A stretch of 64,000 bases of DNA from Maricaulis maris_C (GTDB taxonomy: Bacteria > Pseudomonadota > Alphaproteobacteria > Caulobacterales > Maricaulaceae): positions 186,001-250,000 of the forward strand of contig NZ_JAGDYT010000004.1 of NCBI RefSeq assembly GCF_049116555.1, written 5' to 3'. Positions 16,336 through 25,151 of this stretch are shown here, in pieces; the stretch's first letter is position 1; each line of letters opens with the position of its first letter. Made by a program: the position numbers and the translations under genes. Below the pieces are notes generated by a model, which worked only from the letters and a program-made list of their open reading frames with translations, was not told where the DNA came from and made no database searches.

Positions 16336-16926
16336 ATGCTGCTCATCATCGACAATTACGACAGCTTCACCTTCAACCTCGTCCATTATTTCCAGGAATT
16401 GGGCGCGGACACGACGGTCATTCGCAATGATGCCATGACGGCAAGCGAGGCGCTGGCCCTCGGGGCAAGCGGGATCGTGCTTTCCCCGGGCCCGTGCGAC
16501 CCGGACCGGGCCGGGATCTGTCTCGACGTGATTGCGCAGGCGCCGGACGACTTGCCGATTCTCGGTGTCTGCCTCGGCCACCAATCCATCGGCCAGGTTT
16601 TCGGCGGTGAGGTGATCTCCGCCAAGGTCATCATGCATGGCAAGACCAGCGAAGTGAGCCATGACGGCAGCGGCCTTTTCACCGGCCTGCCCAGCCCGTT
16701 CACCGCAACCCGCTATCATTCACTGGCGGTGCGCCCGGAAAGCGTGTCCGACAGCCTCATCGCCAACGCCCATACCGCCGATGGCGAAATCATGGGCCTG
16801 ATGCATCGCGACCGGCCCATTCATGGCGTGCAGTTTCACCCGGAATCCATTGCCTCGGAACAGGGTCACGCCCTGTTGCGCAACTTCCTCGATCTGACCG
16901 GCCTGCCCCGCGTCGCTGCGGCCTGA
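16336..16926 (+). CDS. trpG: anthranilate synthase component II (glutamine amidotransferase)
   Basis: Supplies ammonia from glutamine to TrpE. The 196-residue class I amidotransferase starts MLLIIDNYDSFTFNLVHYF. It has the oxyanion-loop SPGPCDP, the nucleophile Cys79 in GVCLGHQSIGQ, and the His168/Glu170 pair in VQFHPESIAS. A shared use in folate synthesis (as PabA) is possible because no pabA is visible here. It is followed after 298 bases by trpD. Confidence 0.96.
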   Translation: MLLIIDNYDSFTFNLVHYFQELGADTTVIRNDAMTASEALALGASGIVLSPGPCDPDRAGICLDVIAQAPDDLPILGVCLGHQSIGQVFGGEVISAKVIMHGKTSEVSHDGSGLFTGLPSPFTATRYHSLAVRPESVSDSLIANAHTADGEIMGLMHRDRPIHGVQFHPESIASEQGHALLRNFLDLTGLPRVAAA

Positions 16927-17224
16927 GCCGGTCCGGGCCAACCACTGCAGCCCGTCATCGTTGAATTGCCTCGGCGCCCGCGCTAACTCGGTAAGGTTCG
17001 CTTTGTTCAACCCGGTGACAGGTATGCCGTCTTTGCCCGCTCCACATCCGAATTCGCCGGTGCCCAGCACCGGCCGCGCGGCTGTGTGCGACGAGACGCG
17101 CGTTCGATACACTCAACCGGCCGCCCGATGGCGTACGGATCATCGATGGCGCCGTCCTGCGTCCTGAATGACCGGTAAGCGGCCAGATGGCCGTTCATGA
17201 ACCTGCCCAGCGAAACGACTGACC
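16927..17224. other. 298-base gap between trpG and trpD
   Basis: No convincing gene, terminator or promoter was found. Short open frames on both strands (for example 16961-17167 and 17007-17198) have no recognisable motifs or ribosome-binding sites. The space is unusually long for two consecutive trp genes and may hold a decayed gene or an internal promoter. Confidence 0.4.
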
Positions 17225-18244
17225 ATGCAAAACATTTCCGAATGCCTGACCGCCTTTGCCCGCGGCGACTTCCCCGCCGACACGGCCATTGCCCACGCCT
17301 TTGACGAACTGATGTCGGGCGATGTACCGGACGCGGCGATCGGGGGCTTCCTGATCGGCCTGGCCGCGCTTGGCGAACGTCCTTCGGACATCGCTTCAGG
17401 TGCCCGCGCCCTGCGTAGCCGCATGACCCGCATCTCCGCGCCTGATGGCGCCATCGACACTTGCGGGACTGGCGGTGACGGCAAGGGCGCCTGGAACATC
17501 TCGACCACGGCCGCGATTATCGCGGCCGGCGCCGGGGCAATCGTTGCCAAACACGGCAATCGCGCCGCCTCGTCCAAGTCCGGTTCCTCCGACGTGCTGG
17601 CCCAGCTCGGCGTCAAGCTCGACTGCCCGCCTGCCGCGGTGGAACGCTCCCTCGCGGAGGCACGCGTCGGCTTTCTTTATGCCCCCGCCCACCATGCAGC
17701 TGTGCGCCATGTCGGCCCGGCTCGCCAGGCGCTGAAAGTGCGCACGGTATTCAACCTGCTTGGCCCCCTGTCCAATCCCGCAGGCGTCAAGCGGCAATTG
17801 CTCGGTGTCTATGACAAGCGCTGGCTGGTCCCCATTGCCGAGGCCTTGCGCGATCTGGGGTGCGAGCATGCACTGGTCATTTGCGGCCAGGACGGGATGG
17901 ACGAGCTCACCACCACGACCGGTTCGGATATCGCCGAACTCAAGGATGGCAACATCCAAACCTACAGCTTCCACCCCGAAGAAGCGGGGCTCGCTCTGGT
18001 CGCGGAGTCGGACCTTCAAGGGGGAACGCCACAGCGTAATGCCGAGGCGATCCGGGCTCTGCTCGACGGCGAGCCTGGTCCTTTCCGGGACATCGCAGTG
18101 CTCAATGCCGGCGCGGCGCTGATGCTGGCCGGTCTGGCGGACACCATCCCGACAGGGACGCGCCTGGCAGAAGCCGCCATTGATGATGGTCGCGCGAAGG
18201 CGGCACTCGACCGCATGGTTGCCATTTCATGCGGCGAGGCCTGA
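17225..18244 (+). CDS. trpD: anthranilate phosphoribosyltransferase
   Basis: Transfers phosphoribose from PRPP to anthranilate. The 339-residue product has the PRPP-binding motif GTGGDG (81-86), the anthranilate-binding KHGNRAASSKSGSSD segment, and HHAAVRHVGPARQALKVRTVFNLLGPLSNPA, typical of TrpD. The stop codon is 3 bases before trpC, so the two genes form one operon. Start ATG at 17225 gives the usual N-terminal helical domain. Confidence 0.97.
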   Translation: MQNISECLTAFARGDFPADTAIAHAFDELMSGDVPDAAIGGFLIGLAALGERPSDIASGARALRSRMTRISAPDGAIDTCGTGGDGKGAWNISTTAAIIAAGAGAIVAKHGNRAASSKSGSSDVLAQLGVKLDCPPAAVERSLAEARVGFLYAPAHHAAVRHVGPARQALKVRTVFNLLGPLSNPAGVKRQLLGVYDKRWLVPIAEALRDLGCEHALVICGQDGMDELTTTTGSDIAELKDGNIQTYSFHPEEAGLALVAESDLQGGTPQRNAEAIRALLDGEPGPFRDIAVLNAGAALMLAGLADTIPTGTRLAEAAIDDGRAKAALDRMVAISCGEA

Positions 18245-18247
18245 TCG

Positions 18248-19054
18248 ATGACTGCACTGCCTGACACGCTGGCCCGGATCGGCGCCTACAAGCGCGATCA
18301 TATCGCCGCCTGCAAGACCGCCCGGCCCTATACCGAGATCGCGGCCGCCGCGCGGGACGCGTCGCCCGTGCGCGGCTTCACCAAAGCACTCACGACCGCC
18401 CCGGGCGGTCTGGGCCTGATCGCCGAAGTCAAGAAAGCAAGCCCGTCGAAGGGTCTTATCCGCGCGGACTTTGATCCGCCGGCACTGGCACAGGCCTATG
18501 AGGCAGGCGGCGCGACTTGCCTGTCCGTGCTCACCGACGGTCCGAGCTTTCAGGGCGCTGACAGCTTTCTTGTCGCGGCGCGGGATGCGGTCGCCCTGCC
18601 CGCCTTGCGCAAGGACTTCATGTATGACCGCTATCAGGTCGCGGAAGCCCGCATGCTTGATGCCGATGCGATCCTGGTCATCATGGCCGCGGTCGATGAT
18701 GACACCGCCCTCGCCCTGATAGAGGAAGCGGCGCTCTGGTCGATGGATGTCCTCGTCGAAGTCCATGATGCCGCGGAGATGGAACGCGCCCTCGCCCTCG
18801 ACGCCCCGCTCCTCGGCATCAATAACCGAAACCTGCGGACCTTCGAGACCACACTCGACACGTTCGACGCCCTCGCCCCCATGGTTGGCGCGGACAGATT
18901 GCTGGTCGCCGAGAGCGGGATCTTCACACCGCAGGATGCCAAACGCGTGCAGGCTGCCGGCGCCCGCGCCCTGCTGGTCGGCGAAAGCCTGATGCGGCAG
19001 GCCGATGTCGAAGCGGCGACGCGCGACCTCATGGACCCGACCACGCGCGCTTGA
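18248..19054 (+). CDS. trpC: indole-3-glycerol phosphate synthase
   Basis: Closes the ring of carboxyphenylaminodeoxyribulose phosphate to indole-3-glycerol phosphate. The 268-residue TIM barrel has the family signature IAEVKKASPSKGLIR, the catalytic Lys in LRKDFMYDRYQV, the strand motif GINNRNLRTF, and the phosphate site VAESGIF. It is a stand-alone TrpC, not fused to TrpF. Its stop codon overlaps the -35 box of the lexA promoter. In many alphaproteobacteria moaC and moeA follow trpC; here lexA follows directly. Confidence 0.97.
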   Translation: MTALPDTLARIGAYKRDHIAACKTARPYTEIAAAARDASPVRGFTKALTTAPGGLGLIAEVKKASPSKGLIRADFDPPALAQAYEAGGATCLSVLTDGPSFQGADSFLVAARDAVALPALRKDFMYDRYQVAEARMLDADAILVIMAAVDDDTALALIEEAALWSMDVLVEVHDAAEMERALALDAPLLGINNRNLRTFETTLDTFDALAPMVGADRLLVAESGIFTPQDAKRVQAAGARALLVGESLMRQADVEAATRDLMDPTTRA

Positions 19055-19079
19055 CGGCCTATCAGAACACTTGTAGAAC
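19051..19079 (+). promoter_or_regulatory. lexA promoter
   Basis: TTGACG (19051-19056) and TAGAAC (19074-19079) are 17 bases apart. The -35 overlaps the trpC stop codon and the -10 overlaps the SOS box, so LexA binding would block it. The same two hexamers with the same spacing occur at the small SOS gene near 43809-43837. Confidence 0.75.
19065..19079 (+). promoter_or_regulatory. SOS box (LexA operator) of lexA
   Basis: GAAC-N7-GAAC, the alphaproteobacterial LexA operator (complement of GTTC-N7-GTTC), is a perfect match. The second GAAC lies inside the -10 hexamer, which fits autorepression of lexA. Confidence 0.9.
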
Positions 19080-19150
19080 AAAATCTCCTATTCCTGATTT
19101 GTTCCCTCGGCCATGAGTCCGATTCAGGGAATGCGAACAAGGGGGTTACC

Positions 19151-19849
19151 TTGCTGACGCGGAAACAGAACGAGCTTTTGCTCTTCATCCATCAACGCAT
19201 CAAGGAAACAGGCGTTTCGCCGTCTTTCGACGAGATGAAGGGGGCGCTCCAGCTGGCCTCGAAGTCAGGCGTGCACCGTCTGATCACGGCACTGGAAGAA
19301 CGCGGCTTCATCCGCCGGCTCGCCCATCGTGCCCGGGCCCTGGAAGTCCTCAAACTCCCTGAGTCGGCCGCCGCCATGGATAATCCGAATGTGCCCAAGG
19401 GTGATCTCGGCCCCAATGTCGTACGCGGGAATTTTGCCAAGCCCGATTCTGATGAACGCGAGTCGACGGTCGATATTCCCATCCTGGGCCGCATCGCCGC
19501 CGGCGTGCCAATCTCCGCGATCCAGCATGAGACCGATCGTATGCCTGTGCCGGCCGACATGGTGACGGGTGGCGAACATTTCGCGCTCGAGGTCAAGGGT
19601 GATTCCATGATCGAGGCCGGGATCATGGATGGCGATACCGTCCTGATCCGTCGCTGCCAGTCCGCTGAGACTGGCGAGATCGTCGTAGCCCTCGTCGATG
19701 ATGAGGAAGCGACGTTGAAACGTCTGCGCAAAAAAGGTGGATCCATCGCCCTGGAAGCCGCCAATCCGGAATACGAGACGCGGATTTTCGGGCCGGACCG
19801 GGTCAAGGTTCAAGGTCGACTCGTCGGACTTATCCGCCGCTACCACTAG
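19151..19849 (+). CDS. lexA: LexA repressor, SOS regulator
   Basis: Represses DNA-damage genes and self-cleaves on RecA filaments. The 232-residue product has the N-terminal winged helix (FDEMKGALQL, SKSGVHRLITALEERGFIRRL), the cleavage bond Ala117-Gly118 in RIAAGVP, the catalytic Ser152 in GDSMIEAGI and Lys190 in ATLKRL. The linker (70-105) is longer than in Escherichia coli, as usual in alphaproteobacteria. The start codon is TTG at 19151 with AAGGGGG about 6 bases before it. An SOS box lies 72 bases upstream, so it is autoregulated. Two GANTC sites (19115 and 19121) lie in the leader. Confidence 0.97.
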   Translation: MLTRKQNELLLFIHQRIKETGVSPSFDEMKGALQLASKSGVHRLITALEERGFIRRLAHRARALEVLKLPESAAAMDNPNVPKGDLGPNVVRGNFAKPDSDERESTVDIPILGRIAAGVPISAIQHETDRMPVPADMVTGGEHFALEVKGDSMIEAGIMDGDTVLIRRCQSAETGEIVVALVDDEEATLKRLRKKGGSIALEAANPEYETRIFGPDRVKVQGRLVGLIRRYH

Positions 19850-20102
19850 ACCATCGCATCCTGACAGCAAGCGGCGTCCAGGCCGTTTGACCATCCTGCC
19901 AGTATCTTGGCGTGGTTGCGCCGTTCGGCCACCCTGTCAAAAGCCGTGTGGTCACACTCCCATGACTTGGCGCGATGGCGTGGTTGCGCCATGCCCGGGA
20001 CGGGTGTTGGCGAACCCCGCCCGCGCGTCCTGATGCGGGTCGATACCCGCAATACGGCACGCCAGACGAAGCGATGCGCTCGATCGCGCGATATCGCGCT
20101 CC
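19850..20102. other. convergent gap lexA/comEC with a 15-base direct repeat
   Basis: TGGCGTGGTTGCGCC occurs at 19908-19922 and again at 19976-19990, 68 bases apart; the second copy extends to a small TGGCG/CGCCA hairpin. Short minus-strand frames cross the region but show nothing recognisable. No T-rich terminator is seen. Confidence 0.5.
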
Positions 20103-22214
20103 CTATCCTGACCAGGGCCGGGTCTGATGGAGGGGGCGGGCCCTGTGACGGCTGCGGATCAGGCCATCATCAAGGTGCAGGACCTGACTGCCATGACGGG
20201 TCAGAAGACTGGCATCAATCAGTTCGGCCGTGCAGCGCTCGGCGATCCTTTGTGGCACCGACAACCGGGTAATGATGAGATCGGCGCGGGCGCAGTCCGT
20301 CGGCCAGTCATCAAGGCGCTCGAGCACGGTGAGGCGAATGCCTTCAATTTCATGGCCGCATCCCAAGCCGTCACACTGCGCATCCCAGCGTTCGGGCTGC
20401 ACGCCCGGTTCGCCCCGTGCCTCAAGAAAGACACGGGCCGCGAAGCGCGACCGGCGACGGTCGCTGACGACCCATTGACCGCTCTCGATCTGCGCCAGCA
20501 CAACGCCTGATTCCGAGATCAAGAGATTGGGTGGCGGCACAAGCCCCCAGCACAATCCCGCCGCCAGCATGATGGCGCCCCCCGCCAGGCGCGCCCGGCC
20601 ACGAAGCAGCAAGGCGAGGACAAAGCCCGACGCAAACAAGCCCAGGATCGGGCCTGGCGCGGCAATGACGGGGCGAAGCGCGCCTGGCCAATCGGCGACG
20701 CGGGCGGCCAGGTCGAGCATGACGACAAGGCCGCCTTCCATGACGGCAAAGGGCAAGGCGTCCAGGCCCAGCGGGATGAGCACGAGGCCGATCACGCCGG
20801 CCGGCATCACGATCAGCGAGAAAATCGGCATGACCAGCAAATTTCCCGCGAGGCCCCAGCTGGCGATACGGTGAAAGTGGAAGGCCGCGAAGCCCGCCGT
20901 CGCACTTCCGGCGACAAGGCTGGTCGTGCCGAGGCCGGAGACGAAGAGCCGTATCTGGGCGAACACACCACGCCCGGATCCCGCCTGCCGCCGCGCCTGC
21001 CAGACCCGTGCAGCCACAATCAGGGCCGAGGCGGCGGAAAAGGACATCTGAAAACCCGGCGTAATGACCGCCTGCGGCTGCAGCAGCAACACCGCCAGGA
21101 CGGCGATCGACAGCGTGTGCAGCGACAGGGCGCGCCGCCGCAGAAGGACGGCCCCCAAGACCGAGACAATCATGATGAAGGCCCGCTGTGTCGGGATGCC
21201 CGCCCCGGACAGCAGGAGGTAGCCCGCCGCGAATACCAGTGCCACACAGGCAGCGGGTATGGCGGCATCATGCCGCCTCGCCCACGGGCTCAGGCCGGAC
21301 AGAAGGAGGCGAACGGCAAAAAAGACGCCCCCGGCCAGCAGCGCCATATGCATGCCCGAGATCGCCAGGACATGGCCGAGCCCGGACTGACGGAGCGCAT
21401 CTACGTCGCGTGGCGCGATGTGCGCGCGATCCCCCGTCAACAGTGCGGCCGCCAACCCGCCGGGTCGCGGCGCCATGCGCGCGCGAATATGGCTGGAGAG
21501 CGAGGCACGCAGTCTCACCAGGCGTCGGGCCACCGGGTCCTGCCCCGTCGCTGGCCCCGGTGCGGCGGCCTCAACGGCAAATCCGGTCGCCCTAATGTCG
21601 GCAAAGGCTGCGTGGAAGGCGAAATCATATCCGCCGGGCACGGCCGCCGGTCGCGGAGCGGCCAGCACGGCTCGGATACGGATCGGGTCACCGGGTTGAA
21701 TACTACCCGCCTCCCCCAACACCCGAACCCGCTGCCGGCGCGGCGCCGCTGGATCCGCGCTCACCGTCCGGATCAGAAGCCGCATGCGCACGGACCCGCT
21801 GCGCTCGATCGCTTCCAGCCAGCCCTCGATCGTGACCGCCTCTCGCCCGCCGTCAAGGTGAACCCCGGCACCAGAATCGGCGTGATGCACCATGCTATGT
21901 CCCTGCGCACGCCAGGCGAAAGCCGTCCCGACCCCCAGGACCAGGGCCGTTATCCCCAGGAGGCGCGAAACAGGTTTTCTGCTCTCAGGGGAAAAACGGG
22001 CCGCCAGTGCCAGGGCCGCAGCGAGCGCGATCAGGGCGAGAAACAAGGCCCGGGACGGCTCTTCGGGGACAGAGAAATAGAGCCCGCAGCCGATTATTGC
22101 GGCCAGGGCTGCAAGGATGCTTGGTTTGAATTCCACAAAGGGATCAACCGGCTTGGCTGATTTCTTCGTCTTGTGTACCGCCGAGTGCGGCAGGATTGCG
22201 TCAGGTTGAAGCAC
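20103..22214 (-). CDS. comEC: ComEC/Rec2 family DNA-uptake channel protein
   Basis: A 703-residue polytopic inner-membrane protein. It has an N-terminal pair of transmembrane helices and a DUF4131 soluble segment (about 110-230). The Competence core contains LTGDRAHIAPRDVDALRQSG and LGHVLAISGMHMALLAGG, followed by many helices. The C-terminal region is short, without the metallo-beta-lactamase domain found in Gram-positive ComEC. The family forms the channel for single-stranded DNA entry in natural transformation. The start appears to be GTG at 22214 with AAGG 8 bases upstream; no in-frame ATG lies near. Location next to lexA and gltX is conserved in relatives. Confidence 0.88.
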   Translation of the reverse strand: MLQPDAILPHSAVHKTKKSAKPVDPFVEFKPSILAALAAIIGCGLYFSVPEEPSRALFLALIALAAALALAARFSPESRKPVSRLLGITALVLGVGTAFAWRAQGHSMVHHADSGAGVHLDGGREAVTIEGWLEAIERSGSVRMRLLIRTVSADPAAPRRQRVRVLGEAGSIQPGDPIRIRAVLAAPRPAAVPGGYDFAFHAAFADIRATGFAVEAAAPGPATGQDPVARRLVRLRASLSSHIRARMAPRPGGLAAALLTGDRAHIAPRDVDALRQSGLGHVLAISGMHMALLAGGVFFAVRLLLSGLSPWARRHDAAIPAACVALVFAAGYLLLSGAGIPTQRAFIMIVSVLGAVLLRRRALSLHTLSIAVLAVLLLQPQAVITPGFQMSFSAASALIVAARVWQARRQAGSGRGVFAQIRLFVSGLGTTSLVAGSATAGFAAFHFHRIASWGLAGNLLVMPIFSLIVMPAGVIGLVLIPLGLDALPFAVMEGGLVVMLDLAARVADWPGALRPVIAAPGPILGLFASGFVLALLLRGRARLAGGAIMLAAGLCWGLVPPPNLLISESGVVLAQIESGQWVVSDRRRSRFAARVFLEARGEPGVQPERWDAQCDGLGCGHEIEGIRLTVLERLDDWPTDCARADLIITRLSVPQRIAERCTAELIDASLLTRHGSQVLHLDDGLIRSRHRARPLHQTRPWSG

Positions 22215-22234
22215 GAAGCAGCCTTCGGTCTATC
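22206..22234 (+). promoter_or_regulatory. possible gltX promoter
   Basis: TTGAAG (22206-22211) and TCTATC (22229-22234) are 17 bases apart in the comEC/gltX divergent gap. The -35 overlaps the start of comEC. Only a fair consensus match. Confidence 0.3.
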
Positions 22235-22284
22235 GCAAAAGCTGATATTCATGCTAACACGCTTTTCCCTTCTCGCAGTGCAAC

Positions 22285-23724
22285 ATGAATTCGCAATTGC
22301 AAAACAACGCCAAGATGATCCGCACGCGCTTCGCGCCCTCGCCCACCGGTTTCCTGCATATCGGGGGAGCGCGCACGGCTTTGTTCAATTGGCTGCTGGC
22401 CAAGCGCCATGGCGGCGAATTCCTCCTTCGCATCGAGGACACGGACCGGGCCCGCTCGACCCAGGACGCGATTGACGCGATTCTCGACGGTCTGAGCTGG
22501 ATGGGTCTGGACTGGACCGGCGATGCCATCTCGCAGTTCGCGCGCGCCACGCGTCATGCGGAGGTGGCCTATGCCCTGCTCGAGGGCGGCCACGCCTTCA
22601 AATGCTATTGCTCCCCGGACGAGGTCCAGGCCTTGCGCGACGAGGCCTTCGCCGCCGGCCGCGCCCTGCGCTCACCCTGGCGCGATCGTGACCCGGCCGA
22701 TGCGCCGGCCGACACAGCCTTTACCGTCCGGTTCAAGGCACCCGACACGGATGTCCTGCTCGAGGACGCGGTCCAGGGTCAGGTTCGCTGGGCCGCCAAG
22801 GAGTTCGACGACCTCATTCTGCTCCGCTCGGATGGCAACCCGACCTATAATCTGGCCGTTGTTGTCGATGACCACGACATGGAAATCACCCATATCGTGC
22901 GCGGCGATGATCATCTGGTGAATGCCGGTCGGCAGAGCCAGATCTATGACGCGATGGGGTGGGATCGACCGGTCTTTGCCCATGTTCCGCTCATCCATGG
23001 CCAGGACGGCAAGAAATTGTCCAAGCGTCATGGCGCGCTTGGGGCCGAAGCCTATCGCGATATGGGGTATCTTCCCGAGGGGCTGCGCAATTACCTGCTT
23101 CGCCTGGGCTGGTCCCATGGCGACCAGGAATTATTCAGCGATGCCGAGGCCATCGCCGCCTTCGATCTCGCCGGGCTCAACAAGGCGCCGGCCCGGATGG
23201 ACATCGACAAGCTGAACCATATCAATGGCCATCATCTGGCACGGGCCGATGATGCGCGCCTGGTAGAACTGGTGATGCCCTTCCTCGACGGGCTTGAAGA
23301 TCGCATCCCGCAAGTCGATATCACGCAAGAGCGGTTGCTGGCCGCGATGCCGGCGCTCAAATCCCGCGCAGCAACACTGGAAGAACTGGCGGGGCAGAGC
23401 TATTTTCTGCTCAAACCGCGCCCGTTCCGGATCGAGGGCAAGGCCGCAAAGCCGCTCAAGGATGACGAGGCTCGCGCCCGGCTTTACCGCCTGTTCACCG
23501 AACTCGGCCATGTGAAGGCCTGGACGGAAGACGCGTTGTCCAACGCGCTCAAGGAATTCGCCGAGGCCGAAGAGGTCGGCTTTGGCAAAATCGGTCAGCC
23601 GCTGCGCGCGGCGCTGACCGGCGGAGCACCCGCTCCCGACCTGGCTCTCGTCATGACCTTGATTGGTCGGGATGAGGCGCTGGCTCGTATCAAGGATCAG
23701 ATGACACCGGCTACGCCCGCTTAG
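22285..23724 (+). CDS. gltX: glutamate--tRNA ligase
   Basis: Charges tRNA(Glu) (and often tRNA(Gln) in organisms with GatCAB). The 479-residue class I synthetase has the HIGH-type motif in FAPSPTGFLHIGGARTALF and the KMSKS-type motif KLSKRHGALG near residue 245. No zinc-binding cysteine cluster is evident. Start ATG at 22285 gives a 10-residue leader (MNSQLQNNAK) before the conserved MIRTRFAPSPTG; the ATG at 22315 is an equally possible start because neither has a strong ribosome-binding site. gltA follows after 23 bases. Confidence 0.95.
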   Translation: MNSQLQNNAKMIRTRFAPSPTGFLHIGGARTALFNWLLAKRHGGEFLLRIEDTDRARSTQDAIDAILDGLSWMGLDWTGDAISQFARATRHAEVAYALLEGGHAFKCYCSPDEVQALRDEAFAAGRALRSPWRDRDPADAPADTAFTVRFKAPDTDVLLEDAVQGQVRWAAKEFDDLILLRSDGNPTYNLAVVVDDHDMEITHIVRGDDHLVNAGRQSQIYDAMGWDRPVFAHVPLIHGQDGKKLSKRHGALGAEAYRDMGYLPEGLRNYLLRLGWSHGDQELFSDAEAIAAFDLAGLNKAPARMDIDKLNHINGHHLARADDARLVELVMPFLDGLEDRIPQVDITQERLLAAMPALKSRAATLEELAGQSYFLLKPRPFRIEGKAAKPLKDDEARARLYRLFTELGHVKAWTEDALSNALKEFAEAEEVGFGKIGQPLRAALTGGAPAPDLALVMTLIGRDEALARIKDQMTPATPA

Positions 23725-23747
23725 CCGCGAACCATGGGGATGACGAG

Positions 23748-25052
23748 ATGGAAAACAAAGCCAAACCGAACGGATCGGCCACGCTGAACTACAACGGCCA
23801 ATCTCTGGAATTGCCGGTTTTCTCTGGCGAGATCGGACCGGATGTCATCGACATTCGCAAGCTCTACGCCCAAACCGGCATGTTCACCTATGATCCCGGC
23901 TTCACCTCGACCGCGAGTTGCGAAAGCCAGATCACCTATATCGATGGCGACAAGGGCACCTTGCTCTATCGCGGCTATCCGATCGATCAACTGGCCGACA
24001 GCTCATCCTTTATCGAGGTCTGCTATCTCCTGATGAATGGCCAGCTGCCGTCATCCGGTGAGCTGGAAACCTTCGACTGGACGATCCGCCGTCACTCGAT
24101 GCTGCACGACCAGTTTGACCAGTTCTTCCGCGGTTTCCGTCGCGATGCCCACCCGATGGCCATCATGGTCGGCACGGTTGGAGCGCTGTCCGCCTTCTAC
24201 CACGACTCAACGGATATCAATGATCCGGAGGCGCGCACGATCGCCAGCCACCGCATGATTGCCAAGATGCCGACGATCGCGGCACGCGCCTTCAAATATG
24301 CCATTGGCCAGCCGTTCATCAGCCCGCGCAATGACATGGATTATGCAGCCAATTTCCTGCGCATGTGTTTTGCCGTGCCGGCCGAGGATTATGAGAGCAA
24401 CAAGGTTCTCGCCAAGGCCATGGACAAGATCTTCATCCTGCACGCTGATCACGAGCAGAACGCCTCGACCTCGACCGTGCGCCTCGCCGGCTCTTCGGGT
24501 GCCAACCCGTTCGCCTGTATTGCGGCCGGTATCGCCTCGCTCTGGGGCCCGGCGCATGGTGGTGCCAATGAAGCCGCGCTGAACATGCTCAACGAGATCG
24601 GCTCGGTCGACAAGATTCCCGAATATGTCGCCAAGGCGAAGGACAAGTCTGATCCGTTCCGCCTCATGGGCTTCGGTCACCGCGTCTACAAGAATTACGA
24701 TCCGCGCGCGAAAGTCATGCGTGACACCTGCCACGAAGTCCTCGATGTGCTGGGCGTTCGCAATGATCCGACCCTGCAGGTCGCCATGGAGCTCGAGCGC
24801 ATCGCGCTGGAAGACCCCTATTTCGTCGAGAAAAAACTCTATCCGAACATCGATTTCTATTCGGGCATTACCCTCAAGGCGATGGGCTTCCCGACCGAGA
24901 TGTTCACCGTCCTCTTCGCGCTCGCCCGGACTGTCGGCTGGATCGCGCAATGGTCGGAAATGCTGGAAGACCCGAGCCAGAAGATCGGCCGTCCCCGCCA
25001 GCTCTTCACCGGCGCGACGCCGCGCGATTATGTCGACCTGGCAAATCGCTGA
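23748..25052 (+). CDS. gltA: citrate synthase
   Basis: Condenses acetyl-CoA and oxaloacetate to start the TCA cycle. The 434-residue type II enzyme has both active-site histidines, His270 in PAHGGANEAAL and His311 in FGHRVYKNYDPRA, spaced 41 residues apart as in Escherichia coli, and the catalytic Asp in PNIDFYSGI. It has the N-terminal beta domain of the NADH-sensitive hexameric type. It follows gltX by 23 bases and ends at a strong terminator. Confidence 0.97.
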   Translation: MENKAKPNGSATLNYNGQSLELPVFSGEIGPDVIDIRKLYAQTGMFTYDPGFTSTASCESQITYIDGDKGTLLYRGYPIDQLADSSSFIEVCYLLMNGQLPSSGELETFDWTIRRHSMLHDQFDQFFRGFRRDAHPMAIMVGTVGALSAFYHDSTDINDPEARTIASHRMIAKMPTIAARAFKYAIGQPFISPRNDMDYAANFLRMCFAVPAEDYESNKVLAKAMDKIFILHADHEQNASTSTVRLAGSSGANPFACIAAGIASLWGPAHGGANEAALNMLNEIGSVDKIPEYVAKAKDKSDPFRLMGFGHRVYKNYDPRAKVMRDTCHEVLDVLGVRNDPTLQVAMELERIALEDPYFVEKKLYPNIDFYSGITLKAMGFPTEMFTVLFALARTVGWIAQWSEMLEDPSQKIGRPRQLFTGATPRDYVDLANR

Positions 25053-25076
25053 TCGACCCCGCGCTGTCCAAAAGAA

Positions 25077-25106
25077 AGGCCGCTCCACCTGGAGCGGCCT
25101 TTTTTT
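25077..25106. terminator. bidirectional terminator between gltA and lpxB
   Basis: A perfect 10-bp stem AGGCCGCTCC (25077-25086) against 25091-25100 with loop ACCT is followed by a T run on the plus strand. On the minus strand it is followed by T-rich TTTCTTTT. It serves both convergent genes. Confidence 0.92.
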
Positions 25107-25151
25107 CTGAAGGCTGCAGCGGCCTCCGTACGCGCCGAGCGCCAACCCCGG

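Noticed and set aside
16961..17167. 68-codon frame in the trpG-trpD gap
   Set aside because: No conserved motif, no ribosome-binding site, and atypical composition.
19846..20052. Short minus-strand frames in the lexA/comEC gap
   Set aside because: Two overlapping frames are both open and neither has a recognisable motif or good start.
20871..22160. 429-codon plus-strand frame opposite comEC
   Set aside because: Composition (Arg/Gly/Gln-rich) and lack of motifs mark it as a shadow.
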